Notes: a model not told the origin generated them from the letters alone. 64,000 nt of DNA from Hygrocybe punicea (GCA_963556145.1 OY744471.1:2969590-3033589); one strand, 5' to 3'. Positions 1 through 10,534 are shown, counted from the first letter of the stretch. Made by a program: numbers and translations.

Positions 1-204
1 CCTTATGTTTTCTGGTCACCACAGCGCGTAATGCGGATGAATACATCGATGCATGGAACGAGAACAAATTTACTGATGAATTATTACATGAAATTATGGA
101 GCTGGAGAATCGTGCACTGGGTCACCTGTTAAACGAGGGCAGATGTGAGTACTATTCGTCATTTAGATTCGCATCCCGAAAATTCATTTTTTATCTGTAG
201 CACA

Positions 205-738
205 TCCATCGGCTAAGTACCATCCCGACAACACTCCCGACAACACTCCCGACTCCAGCGACAGAGCCAGCTGATGAGCCAAGTGCGAACTTGGCGCCAA
301 AGAGCCCGACCCTTCAGCAACTCCGGGAGGCAGTGAGGAATTCTCAAACCTGTATGTGGCCTCTTCTTTCTACGTCCAACGCTAACATTTCTCGTTCACC
401 TATAGCACCTTTTTTCACCACACACGAAACATTCGATCTCGATCTGGATGATGACGACGACGATCCAACGGTTGCACCCGACAGTGATGAACTGCCACAG
501 ACATGGCGTGGGGAGGGTAACCTGCAAGGGGGATCTGAGAAGAGTGGTACGTTGACGTGCTTTCTCCCTATTCCCTTGGCTGATTGTCCATGAAGGAACA
601 TGGTTTGAGAAGCCGAAATACATGCCGGCACGGCTGTATGACTACTTTGGTGCAATGATAGCACCACTGATTTTTCGAAGGGAAGGCAAATTTTTGGCAA
701 GACCACAGATATATTCAGACTTGACATGTCACGACTAG
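205..738 (+). CDS. Hypothetical protein, 3' exons
   Basis: No family recognised. Three exons fit one frame: about 237-350, 406-544 and 593-738. They are joined by GT-AG introns at 351-405 and about 545-592, and the reading ends at TAG 736-738. The first has a proline/threonine-rich repeat (PTTLPTTLPT). The second has a run of aspartates (DLDLDDDDDDP). The third gives a more structured stretch (GTWFEKPKYMPARLYDYFGA) that looks like genuine protein. An upstream open stretch at about 3-144 (DEYIDAWNENKF) looks coding but could not be joined in phase, so the 5' part is either off the window, differently spliced or broken. It lies beside other low-complexity accessory ORFs. It could be a fragment of a multi-copy agaricomycete gene. 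Confidence 0.4.
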
Positions 739-884
739 CGGTCGTGTGATGGATCAGTGGTTTAAACGGTTGCACGATGTCGGCAGTAATAGAGGTAGTG
801 TCTTCAGGGATAAGGTTCAGGTGTAGTTTGGGTGAAGTTTGTTACGTCTAGTACAACTGCTAGGAGTAATACAAGAGGTCAAAG

Positions 885-1292
885 TTAGGGTAAACTACGT
901 GTAGCGCGATGTCTTTTATACCATCCCTCCCCCTCCGCAGTACCAGTGACGCGTCGTAAAGGCGACTCGCTCCGTTGCGTTGGTGGGTCTACGTCTCCCC
1001 TGGCATTGAGGCAATTTGTGATCATGCCGGGCTGGCGTGCGGATTCGTCACCAGATCCGTAAGCGTTCGAGCACGCGTCATCACGGCTGTCTCGTCCTTC
1101 ATGCGGGGATTCGCTGCCGTGTGACGTGTCGTTGCTGCGTATCGTGGGGGGTCGGAATGCTTCGAACGTTGATAGGGGGATCTCGGGATCGGCGGTGATG
1201 GGGATTCGTTGCACCCCTCGGCATATCGCGATGAGGATGAAAGTATATACGATAATGATGGCGATGATGGCGGCGATAACGGATTGGGTCAT
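885..1292 (-). CDS. Possible small single-pass membrane protein
   Basis: An uninterrupted 135-codon ORF. Its N-terminus holds a strong hydrophobic segment at residues 4-24 (VIAAIIAIIIVYTFILIAIC), followed by a polar, low-complexity tail rich in Ser, Asp and Arg with no cysteine pattern or domain I recognise. The layout would suit a small type III membrane protein with a cytosolic tail. There is no codon-level or homology support beyond the hydrophobic segment, and the opposite strand is open for 74 codons, so this may be a chance ORF. Confidence 0.2.
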   Translation of the reverse strand: MTQSVIAAIIAIIIVYTFILIAICRGVQRIPITADPEIPLSTFEAFRPPTIRSNDTSHGSESPHEGRDSRDDACSNAYGSGDESARQPGMITNCLNARGDVDPPTQRSESPLRRVTGTAEGEGWYKRHRATRSLP

Positions 1293-1486
1293 GATTGGAG
1301 GGTGTTTGTGCGTGGGTGGTGAAAGTGGGTGTTTTATTGTCCCGGTGTGAGTGATGAGAGTGGTCTGTGGTGTTCTGTGAGAGTCGGGGATTTCAACCTC
1401 CGGTCACGTGTCGTTCTCACGGGTTCGTTGATGAAGTGGTAGAGGTTTCTTCCTGATCGGGAGTGGGCCTCCGTTCAGTATAAAGT

Positions 1487-2131
1487 GTGGTTGGATTCTT
1501 CGTCCCATCTCTCATCAATGCGATGTTTCCCCACTCATGCCATCGTCTCATATTCTTCAAACATTCTGCCCTCTTTAACCCGTCCCGCCCTGTCGCGGTT
1601 AATTGTATTACGCACGACTTCGCCTGCCGCCTCTCCGACTCTGATCGGGATTTGTATTGGGCTACTGGCCGTTGTTTCGCTTGCGGGAAGGCCAAGCATC
1701 GTACGGAATGTTGCCACCTTGTTGCGCGCAACAAGAGGCTTCTGTGCGAGCTTCTGGCCGACCCGTTCGGTAAGTTCTGTCTTTCTTGGGGTGTTTGGTT
1801 ATTGTTCTGATGGTTCTTTGTGATAGCGTTGGATGATGCGTTCCCGCCCTCGGGCTACTCGTCCGAGGACTCGATGCCGTCGCTCGCGACGAAGGTTTCC
1901 TGGGGGTCCGACTCCGACGAGGATTTCTGGCCCCGGGACGCCTACGTGGACACCGGGGCGCCCTTCGGGCTGCGTGAGTCCCAGCCTCGTCTTCCCTTCG
2001 GCATCGCTGACACGTTTAGGCGCAATTGCCGTGCAGTGATCGAACGGGCGCTGGAAGACCAGATTCGTGGCCTCGTTGAGGACGCCGTCCTCCAGGAGGT
2101 AATTAAGGAGGAGTATCTCGTAGATGAGTAG
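1487..2131 (+). CDS. CCHC zinc-knuckle protein, Gag-like fragment
   Basis: Two exons join cleanly in phase 1 across a GT-AG intron at 1771-1826, and the reading ends at TAG 2129-2131. Near the end of exon 1 is a zinc knuckle, CFACGKAKHRTECC, with spacing CX2CX4HX4C. This is the nucleic-acid binding motif of retroelement Gag proteins and of a few cellular RNA-binding proteins. Exon 2 is acidic (SSEDSMPSLATKVSWGSDSD) and ends in a charged helix-like tail. Agaricomycete genomes carry many free-standing Gag-like ORFs of this form. No protease or reverse transcriptase follows, so I infer a remnant or domesticated Gag. The start codon is uncertain. Confidence 0.45.
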
Positions 2132-2645
2132 ATACTCCTAGATCGTAATAGTCGCACTCCCTTTCGGGGAGTTGTAGTCGTAGCCTGGTTCGGTCCCGCC
2201 CCTTCAAGGGGCTTGTAAATGTAAAAGCTCTTCCCCCTGCTCCGCAGAGTGTGTGAATCATAAGGGTTTGTCTGACAACCTGTCAAAGATCGTCATGAAA
2301 ATAAGTGGTATCTGAGGAAAAGTGTATGGGGGTGACGTATTTTCATGACATGACATGCCCGACTTTCTGGATCTACCCCCCCAAGCCAGCCGTCCTTCTA
2401 TCTCGACGCCGTTTCGAGCCCACACTCTACTATCGGCCACGTATCTTTCTTTGGCTCCCGCACTTCCGCGTTGATGTGCTTCGTTGCCCACATTGCAAAG
2501 TTGGGATCCTCGGGAAGAACAGCGCACTTGCACCTCGTCGAATCACTGATATAAGTGATAGTTTTTACATCATCTAATGGGCCTATTACTGCCGGAAGGG
2601 ATGTCGTACCCATTTTGCCGGTTGGGCACCAACACTCATTACGAG
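2132..2645 (+). other. Non-coding stretch 3' of the zinc-knuckle ORF
   Basis: No supported gene. Two short GC hairpins lie just after the stop: ACTCCCTTTCGGGGAGT around 2156-2172 and GCCCCTTCAAGGGGC around 2198-2212. Short overlapping ORFs on both strands between 2258 and 2613 show no domain. At about 2641-2671 an AT-rich hairpin (ACGAGT arm, CTTTTAA/TTAAAAG core, ACTCGT arm) precedes a TAAT microsatellite near 2704-2725. Confidence 0.4.
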
Positions 2646-2699
2646 TTCTTTTAATTTATTAAAAGACTCGTTCTTTATCAGACCTGGTTCAGTGAGGGT

Positions 2700-4530
2700 T
2701 CGTAATTAATTAATTAATTAATAAAGTTGATCTCCTATAGACAAAATTTTCTTAGGCAACAGATATGATTCTACTTCTGATCCTGGAAAATCAGATACAG
2801 TTGGGGCCATGTCTGCACAAGCTTACATAAGCATCCAAATATGGGTTACCTCAGACAAGACAAATTACTTTGCAATTATATTCAAAATATTCATACTGAC
2901 TTCAATTCTTATCAGAATCAGCTGAAAATTGAACTGCTGACTAATGTAACCATTTTAGGTGAGGTGTGATAGTCACATGTGACCACTCTAACCATATAAG
3001 GTAATTTTTGATATTATATAGCAAATTTTTTGCTGATCACAATAGTGACAGTCACATGTGACCAGTCTAACTATATAAGGAAATTTTACACTATATATGC
3101 TAAATTTAGAGCTGATCACAGGAGTCATAGTCACATGTGACCACTATTACTATATATAGAAATATCAGCTATATAAGCAGAAATGAGCTAAAATTAGATG
3201 ATGTACTAATATTTTTACTTAAAACACAAAATTCAATGTGATATTGCTATATACATATATTATCTTATGTGCTAATTGTATACTTCAAGCAAAATCACTT
3301 ATTGATATTTGTTACAATCATACAAATAAAAATCCAATGAAAGACAAAAGACTTTGTTTATGCCATGTGCAACATTGGCCTACTCACCAAGCACAGCTGT
3401 CTTCATGTTATCATCTGTTGTACAACATTCAATGTTATGGAGAAGTAGGGATTGAGCAAATGTAAGTCAATTGTTACCATACTGTTTAAGAGGCATTTGT
3501 GTTTCGCAGTTAACCTGTTGCTCCCTAAACATTTCTTTTATGACTGAGATGATTGCATGGTAATGTAGCACAGAAGACATGATCATAAGAGAGGATGTTG
3601 ATGAAGACTCAAGACACTCTATGTAGTTTTATTTTTTCTACTTTTATGTTGCTAAGATGAGAGGTGAGCTTATTAGTTTGAGAAGTTGGTTGCCGGATAT
3701 GTGTTGATTTCGCACTAGACGAATAACTTAGAGATAAATTTAGATGAATCGGTTGATGATGGACTGGTGTATTGCTGGGGTAACCAATATTCGACTAATC
3801 TGAATGTTAGGACACTAGTTATATACATAAAGTCATGGAACAAACCAAATAGAATGGTATAGATTCCAATATGACAAACAACTAACTAAACAGTCCGGTC
3901 TGATGATGAAGAGTAAATGACTAAGACCAACAAACAAAGACATATGATGATAAGATTACTATTTCCAACAATTAGAACAACGTGCAATATACAACATATA
4001 TGTCTTATACCATATGTAACACGTGTTATGCAATTTATGTTAAAAGCGGATTATACGGTTGATGGCAACGTTAGTTGACACTCGTAAGAAAGTCGTTTCT
4101 TAGAGAGACTAGTGGTGAGGTCTGATACAAACTTGTAATAATCCGATGGGGTAACTACTACATTGGATACCAAGTATATATACTGACTACAACGATGACT
4201 AATGATGAGTAACTAGCCAATAGCATAAGTCCCTCGGAGAGGGCAGACCCGGATACACTCCAATGAGTAAGAAAGATTACATACGAAGATAGTCCTGAGA
4301 GTAGATATCTGATAATAACCAGATAAGCGCATATCCAAACGAATAATGTAGACAATGATAAATGTACGACGTTACCAATTCCAACAATTTAATGTTATTG
4401 CTTACTTCATCATGGAAGTATGAAGAGGGAAAAAAGAACTCGTTCATGCCATGCGCAGCACTGGCCCACTAAACAAGTCGAGTCTTTGCCACAATATATT
4501 TGACTAGCCTTTCCAGCTGTCCTTTCGCGT
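2700..4530. other. AT-rich gene-poor stretch
   Basis: Roughly 1.8 kb of AT-rich sequence with frequent stops in all frames. It contains the 79-bp tandem repeat listed separately. It also holds a diverged direct repeat: about 3350-3400 (TGCCATGTGCAACATTGGCC) resembles about 4447-4487 (TGCCATGCGCAGCACTGGCC). The repeat suggests an old duplicated fragment. No intact gene, RNA gene or complete mobile element can be supported here. Confidence 0.5.
2963..3200. repeat. Three-copy 79-bp tandem repeat with CACATGTG core
   Basis: The motif AGTCACATGTGACCA starts at 2971, 3050 and 3129, a period of 79 bp. Each copy continues with TATATAAGG or a close variant and then, in the first two copies, GCTGATCACA. 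The core TCACATGTGA is palindromic and contains an E-box (CANNTG). The third copy is the most diverged. Confidence 0.75.
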
Positions 4531-4599
4531 CGCAGTGGAATCTCCCTCCAAGTTATCACCCAACTCCGAGTCGGAAATCAACATAAAATGGGACCAAGT

Positions 4600-4932
4600 G
4601 GCGTTTGGTCCCTTCTTCTCAAATTGCACACGCTACGCTTTAACTCCTTGCAGGTACAATATCTCGAAGCAATATTTGAAGTTGTATGTGGCCACGAGCA
4701 TCAAAATGATGTGGCGGCAACCCATGCCCAGAAAATGCTCCACGCATATCTCAGTTCACAAATTCCAGCATTTGGTGACTTTGGAAGTCAGCAGCAATAT
4801 GCTGGGTTTGTATCAGGCAAACACTATTTAGCTGGGATGCTGAATAGGGCTATTGAAGCTGATGAACATGACGCAAATCAACATATGGCTATTATTGCAC
4901 CTGATCAAATTGCAATTGATGACTCTCATAAG
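4600..4932 (+). pseudogene. Transposase-like fragment (DDSHK block)
   Basis: An open exon reads QVQYLEAIFEVVCG and later YLAGMLNRAIEADEHDANQH. It ends at IAIDDSHK immediately before a GT donor (ATAAG/GTAAAG at 4932). The block resembles, from memory of the family, the region around the first catalytic aspartate of large DDE-type transposases that are multi-copy in agaricomycetes. No second Asp or Glu block follows, because a repeat element with the ATCAGGAAAAACACT end begins 18 bp after the exon. I infer a truncated copy. A search against DDE transposase profiles would decide it. Confidence 0.35.
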
Positions 4933-5689
4933 GTAAAGTTTATTTTGTGCATCAGGAAAAACACTTTGGCTCTGTGGCATCCTGGGAACTTATGAAATTC
5001 CCAGAGTGTCACAGTGGGCCACAGAGTGTCCCAGAGTGTCCCAGAGTGTCCCAGAGTGCCTCATGTCATTATAAAATGTGGAAACATAATTTAGTTCTCA
5101 ACAACCTCATTGAAACCTTGTTTAGACATTTATACACCCATATTATATACCATATAGTCTTATATGAATACATACTATGAAAAAATCCCAGACCAGTTCA
5201 GTTTTGATCTGGACCATGAAACACTTGCCCTTTCCCATACCATCTGACCTCACAACAGTGCTGCACATGTCAATTGACATGGTGAGCCTATGTGCAAGGT
5301 GAGATGGGGGTGCTGGGGTGCTGGCTCTCTCCTCTCCTCTCTGACCTAATGCAGGGTTGTGGCAAAACCCATTGGCGTCCTCAGACCCATTGGTGTCCTG
5401 AGACTGTGAGTCATCACAGACACCTGGCACATGTCAATTGATATGGCCAGGTGTCGTGTGATGGCTTGGCAGCCCCTTGATGACCTCAACGTCATCGACA
5501 GAATGGTCTGGCCAATATGTCAGAGCCGATCTTGATGATGTTGCCATCGTGTTGCTGTTTTGACGTCGTTGTGGGGTGGGATGGTAGCATAGGGTGTTAA
5601 CGGGTTGTTAATGCCCTGTCGTGTTGTATGTGCCATTGCTGCATGTCCTCGTCATCATGTCGTTAGCTGGGGTGGGAGATGTGAGAGGT

Positions 5690-5860
5690 GCCGGGGCATT
5701 AAAGAGAGGGTGGGAGACGTTACTGAGAGATGTTGATGTGAGGGTGGGAAACATTGGTGAGGGTGCCGAGACATTGATGAGGGGTGCCAAGATGTTGACA
5801 TGAGGGTGGGAGACATTGACGAGGGGGTGCCAAAATGTGACAAGGGTGCTAGGGCATTGT
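5690..5860. repeat. Degenerate minisatellite
   Basis: Irregular tandem units of about 25-40 bp built on GAGGGTGGGAGACATTGATG and GAGGGTGCC variants. Copies are unequal in length and diverged. ORFs reported over this segment on either strand are products of the repeat. Confidence 0.6.
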
Positions 5861-5997
5861 TGTTGTCATTTGGCAAAGACTACTAATGAAACTAAAATAA
5901 TAAAGTAGCAAATAATTATAATGAGATTGACGTACCTGACAGCCAGAGGGTGGGTGCACCACCTCTCTGGCTGTTTTCTCACATTCCTAGCCATGCA

Positions 5998-6172
5998 AAC
6001 ACTCCCGTCATTGTCGTTGTCATTGTCGTTGTTATTGTTGTTGTAGTCGTTATTGCTGTTGTTGTTGTTGTTGTTGTTGCTGTAGTTTTTGTATTAATAG
6101 TTGATGTTGTCATAGTCGTCGCGGTTGTTGTTGTTGTTGTTGTTATTGTTGCCATTGTTGTTGTGTGTTGGT
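5998..6172. repeat. GTT/GTC triplet microsatellite
   Basis: A roughly 175-bp array of GTT with GTC, GTA and GCT interruptions. On the plus strand it would encode poly-valine and on the minus strand poly-threonine. Neither is credible as a stand-alone protein. Confidence 0.85.
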
Positions 6173-7224
6173 GAAACCACAGAAACCCGTACACCACGGG
6201 TATGGGTGATGGTATGGGTACGGTGTCCATGGGTGTCTGACAGAGTTAGTCAGTGTGATAAAAGAAAAATATAAACTATATAAAAGAAGTTACATACCTA
6301 GTGCAGCAGGGATGGGTGCACCATTCTCTGCTGCTTCTCTTCCCTCCTCCATTGGTGTTGCTGTGGCTGCCGTTGTGGTTGCTGTTGTTGAGTATGTTGA
6401 GTCAATGTTTCGCGTCTATGTTTGAGGTCACATGATGTAAGTTCATGTGACTTCATACATGAAAATATATATTTCAGTATCTACATAGCTAAATAGAGGT
6501 TATGGTTCATGGTTTGAACCATGTTTGGATCAGTTCCATTTAGCATCACTGGCCTTGATGACCCCTTTGAAAACTGTGTCCCAAAAAGGTGTCTATTTTA
6601 TGGTGATAAAATGATTACCTGTTTTGGACACCTTCCCGCTACATTGGCAATGTTTGGTATGCATTTCTATCAAACACAGACAAATGGTCCGTGCACATCT
6701 TCAAACACTATATAACTCACATGCTTTGCTTACTCTCCAGCTCACTTAACTTAACGGTGCTTTGTAAGTCAACCAGCTGTATTGTCATTGATACTTAATT
6801 AATAATAATTTCAGGATAAAGTATTATTTAATAATTGATAGTTAATATTTATTTATATATTAAATACAACTGAAATTAGAATTAGAATTATATTATTCAC
6901 ATTTTTAATGTTACTCAGCATTTTGAACATCTTCTTCTGACTTTGTGAATGAACATCTCAATTGTGGATAACAGAAGCATGCACTGCAGAACGGCATTAT
7001 TTCAATAACATATACTTCTGAGAGCTCTCAAGACTTCTTTGTGATGGTCTGAGGACCTTCCTCAGAGTGTCTCAGAGTGTCCCAGAGCGATCTCAGTGCA
7101 GAATAGTCAGCCACTGTGCTTTCAGACCATCCCAGGTCACTCTGAGAGCTCTGGTGCTCTGAGCACTCTAAGACACTCTGAGACACTCTTAGAGTGTCTC
7201 AGAGCTATAGTGTTTTTCCTGATG

Positions 7225-7497
7225 TCCCTTCCGATTTGGTGCTCGCATCCAGTGATTCCCAGAGGTTGACGGATTGAATGCAGCGTCCTAATAAAATGAA
7301 TTGTCAGATATTCACTTGTACAGACAAAGCTGAGGTGAACAAGCACTCACCGAGGCAGTCTCGATCTCGGCAATGGAGGGCAGTTTGCCTCTTGGGCCCT
7401 TCTTGGTGATGAACGTCAGCTGCCAGAGACAGTATTTAGCCATGATGTCGACACAACCCTCTTGTTGTGTCATCTTCTGCTGCATGTACGAGAACAA
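7225..7497 (-). CDS. Exon-like fragment of an unrecognised protein
   Basis: Minus-strand open frame containing QQKMTQQEGCVDIMAKYCLW and KKGPRGKLPSIAEIETAS. It runs into a good donor (CTCG/GTGAGTGC at 7350-7357). After an acceptor near 7290 a second stretch (DAAFNPSTSGNHWMRAPNRK) runs up to the end of the 4951-7222 element. The composition looks like real protein but I do not recognise it. It may be the C-terminal part of the neighbouring helicase relic or a separate gene cut by the repeat element. Confidence 0.3.
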
Positions 7498-7899
7498 ACT
7501 GCCGAATCATTTGCAAAGACCATTGAGAAAAAAAAATGGATATATGCACATAATACATACCATTTGTGGTGCATGGGTTTGAACCTGATGTTCCAGGACT
7601 TGAATATATTGCCAGTTGCCTCTGTAGGACATAGGATTTTGACTAGGAAGACTTCTGTGGCATGAATGAAGCAACCTAGAGGGCTCAAAGCCTCAGATCC
7701 AAGTCACTGGGTGTCAATCAGAAGGAACTTCCAGCAAAGAATGTTATGGGGAGGAGAATCTTCGTGCATAATGCTGACAGAAGGGGGACATGGTGGTGGA
7801 GGAAAGCAAGAGGTGTGTGAGTCTGATGGAGCGACTGTAACTGAGACACACCATGATGTCACTGGCTCTACTAAGTATGCTTGCTGGCGGTCGCAATAT

Positions 7900-9035
7900 T
7901 AATGGTGTCTGGTCTGGTGATAAAGTCAGTGAGCTTAGATTATATGAATAACTTACTTCAAGGTACCGTATCAACCAATCCACTGAGTCACATGGCAATT
8001 GAACCCAAAAGAAGTTATCTATTTCCCATGAATTTTGACTACTGAAATATCTACAAATCTCTGGGAAAATGTCCTATTCTCACTGGGGCTCAGCATTGGC
8101 CTCTGCAATGGCAAAGTTCAAGGCATCGAGATCTCTGGCTGCACCATGCATGCAGCAGACTATAGGTGTGATATTGGGTCGATCATTACCTAAATTTATG
8201 GTATACATTCGGGTCTCTGAGAAGCCCAACTTGAGTTGGACATCATTCAAGATGTGAGGGGGCATGGTTGCTGATGTTGCCAAGATTGGAACAGAATTCG
8301 GAACAAATCATCGTAGTTTTCCAAGGTCACCATATTGTTTTCAAAACTTGTCACCCCACTGCAAGATGCAATGTGCTTCGTTGACTACAAATGCTAGAAT
8401 ATCTTGGGTGAATTCTGGTGTATGCATGAGTTTCGAGAATCTTGGATGATTGAGGCACATTTCGGGTGACATTAAAATGACTCTATGTTTGTGGTTTTCA
8501 ACTTCCTGTATAAAATTAAAATGAATTTTTATTTATTTAGAATAGTTTTTTAAACATACATTGTGAAGCTGGTGTCCATACACATCAGCATTCACTGCAG
8601 TGGCCATAAGACCAAATCGATGGAATCTTTCAGCCTAGGTGAAAAGGATTTACAGAAATAAATAGACAAGTTAGTAACTTCCATAATACTAATGGATAGG
8701 CTTGCCTGCTTGACCTCAAGTTCATTGAGAGGTGAAATGACAACTACCGATTTGTTCTGTGCTTCATCCAGAAGGAGTGGCATTCCAAAGGGCATTGTCT
8801 TGCCAGCTCCAGTCCCAGCAATGACAAGGCAGTCCTGCCCAAGCAAAAGGGCTTCTGTAACATCGATCTGCCAGTCATAAACGGCCTTTCCATCAAAAGC
8901 TGCCTTGAATTTCTCTCCAATATTCAGGCAAGTTGCTGTTGAGTTGTATTTCCAATATAATGTTGCAGCCTCACAGGCAAGCTTCAATGCATCAGTAGCA
9001 TCATCCAAGGCAAGTCGAGAGGACATAGCTGCCAA
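7900..9035 (-). pseudogene. RecQ-like DEAD/DEAH helicase pseudogene
   Basis: Exon 1 (9035 to about 8700) begins at MAAMSSRLALDD and carries motif I, VIAGTGAGKT, and motif Ia, VVVISPLNELE. Later segments supply RFHRFGLMATAVN, motif II and motif III (ATSATMPP near 8270), then INLGNDRPNI. This order matches RecQ-family ATP-dependent DNA helicases, many copies of which sit in agaricomycete genomes. Two lesions argue against function. Motif II reads NEAH instead of DEAH, so the Mg-binding aspartate is lost. Also, a TGA at 8341-8343 interrupts GDKF. Past about 8080 the helicase C-lobe is not readable. Degraded copy next to other mobile sequence. Confidence 0.75.
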
Positions 9036-9107
9036 AATTTAAAGCAAGGTAGACAACAGTTGTAGTTTAATTGCTGTGTCAAGGTCACATGATGTATGAT
9101 CTACACC

Positions 9108-9811
9108 TAGTGCAGGGGCAGAACTCTTTTGGACTAGTTCTGCCGGCAGAACCAGCAAAACGGCAATTGCCAGAGGTGGCAAAATTTGGCATAACTATTT
9201 TTGACCTTGTTACACAAATTCATGAAGCATGGCAGTGTGGCAAAATTGTAAAGAGGTGCTGACAATGTAATTGACATTTTGTAAGGTATGTCATGTTGGG
9301 CTACCAAAAGTCACACATCTTTCAATGATATTGACTGGAGTATACTGTACAATTTGTAAATCAATTCAGCAGTCATGTCACATGTCACAGGTATCTTCCA
9401 TGTGATAAAATTTTTTGAGGAGTCCCACCTAAAGTAGCCAGAATTAGGTGTAAGACTGATGAAATTCTGGAAAATGTCACACGTTATGGACTTACCTGAC
9501 AAAACTAAATTTCAGGACGCCTGTCAGGGTCTCAAAAAAAATTATACACTACACATCTTGGATTTCAAACAAGTTCTCAAGTTGTAGGAATTCTCAATGA
9601 ATTTTTAATTTAATGTGGATTTAAGCATGGCCAGCAGATTATATTACAGCAGAAACCACTCCAAATAAATCCTTATTGGGCAAAGATTTGGTAGGAATAT
9701 CCATATTAGGCAGGTGTTCTGCTGAGTTCCCAACCCACTACAGGCACTGCCAGCTATTGCCAGTTTGGCAAAATCATGTGGCAAAATGGCAGAGTTCTGC
9801 CAACAACACTA
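9108..9811. mobile_element. Non-autonomous hAT-type element (MITE), 704 bp
   Basis: Flanked by a perfect 8-bp target duplication TCTACACC (9100-9107 and 9812-9819). Terminal inverted repeats begin TAGTG and share GGCAGAACTCT after a one-base indel: left TAGTGCAGGGGCAGAACTCT, right TAGTGTTGTTGGCAGAACTC. The subterminal zones are rich in TGGCAAAA/TTTTGCCA. An 8-bp duplication with TAGTG ends fits the hAT superfamily. There is no coding sequence. Confidence 0.85.
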
Positions 9812-9824
9812 TCTACACCCGCTG

Positions 9825-10463
9825 TGACGGCGAGTTCGGTTGTAGACCCGAATGGGAATCTACGAAAGTGGTGATCAGCTAAGAAGTGATCAGAGGAGTT
9901 TAGTGTCTATAGTCTAGTCAATCCAACCTGAATCCGGGGTTCCGGATCAGAGGGGAAGTGAAGGGGGTGGAGTACGAAGACTAATATGGAGACGATACGA
10001 AGCGAGGACTAAGAAATAGAACTAAAGGGGAGCGATAACCTGTATTTTCTATATGATGGGATATGATATATATATGATGGGATATGATGGGATATGATAT
10101 ATATGGTTGTAGTATAAGTGTACATCTTTTATACTACTGGGAGAGATCCTGTGCTGTAGTAACTAGGTACTACAAGCGAAGGCTGTAACTGATGGTAGAG
10201 AGGTGGAGCGGAGTATAGGGGAAATGGTGCTATGTACTAAGTAACAGGAAACGAAGATATATCATATGTAACTATATACGTACTGATTCCGGGTCGTTAG
10301 AGACATCGCATCTTGAGTATGAACGATTCCGGAGGCGGAATCCGGAGCGGAATCGACGGAAAGGACCGGAATCGGGCGGAATCGACGATACGTGAGTGGG
10401 AATGGACGGGGACGAAGTGGGATATGAAGAGGATTCGGGTCCAGAGGGCTCGGAGCCTCTACA
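9825..10463. mobile_element. Likely solo LTR, 639 bp
   Basis: The segment begins TGACGGCGAGTTCGG and ends CTCTACA, giving the TG...CA termini of an LTR, and is bracketed by a 6-bp direct repeat CCGCTG (9819-9824 and 10464-10469). Inside are a TATA-like ATACTACTGGGAGA region near 10130, a short GATGGGATATGAT tandem array (10065-10110) and a GGAATC-rich 3' part like U5 regions of agaricomycete Gypsy LTRs. No internal retroelement genes adjoin it, so it is either a solo LTR or an isolated fragment. The left repeat overlaps the target duplication of the 9108-9811 element by one base, so the exact boundary is uncertain. Confidence 0.5.
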
Positions 10464-10534
10464 CCGCTGTACCAAATTTTTCACACTCCGCTTGGGTTCT
10501 CCCATGGTATGAGAATGAACATCTGGGTTCGAGA

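Larger units (their letters stand above)
5140..6440 (-). pseudogene. Decayed exon-like sequence with triplet expansions
   Basis: Reading the minus strand, open stretches such as DTNGSEDANGFCHNP (about 5350-5400) are flanked by intron-like GT and AG signals. A minisatellite (about 5690-5860) and an ACA/ACC triplet array (about 5998-6172) interrupt them. Two related segments (5940-5985 and 6300-6340) share GGGTGGGTGCACCA-like sequence next to donor-like GTACGT or GTATGT. No domain is identifiable. I read this as the relics of one gene enlarged by repeat expansion inside the 4951-7222 element. Low confidence. Confidence 0.2.
4951..7222. mobile_element. Candidate 2.3-kb TIR element with subterminal repeats
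   Basis: The left end ATCAGGAAAAACACTTTGGC is matched in inverse at 7222 by ATCAGGAAAAACACTATAGC. Over 24 bp (through CTCTG) 22 positions agree. Reading inward, both ends carry tandem copies of a CAGAGTGTC motif in the same inward orientation (4981-5060 and about 7030-7200), the arrangement expected of subterminal transposase-binding sites. I could not find a target duplication at any plausible boundary, so it may be rearranged or two related ends may be brought together. The interior holds no intact transposase, only decayed coding-like sequence and simple repeats. Confidence 0.5.

Noticed and set aside
3804..4385. Possible copia-like LTR (TGTTAGG ... CCAACA)
   Set aside because: The ends look right but the flanks (CTGAA and ATTTA) do not match, no second LTR or internal gene is present, and the interior is indistinguishable from the AT-rich background.
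4980..5060. Regular CAGAGTGTCC repeats as a CRISPR-like array
   Set aside because: Units are contiguous 10-mers without spacers and the genome is eukaryotic; they are subterminal repeats of a DNA element.
5950..6230. Poly-valine (plus) and poly-threonine (minus) ORFs
   Set aside because: They are translations of the GTT/GTC microsatellite, lacking any other coding support.
7560..7620. tRNA-like B box (GGTTCAAACCC on the minus strand)
   Set aside because: No A box at a suitable distance, no acceptor-stem complementarity and no cloverleaf could be drawn.
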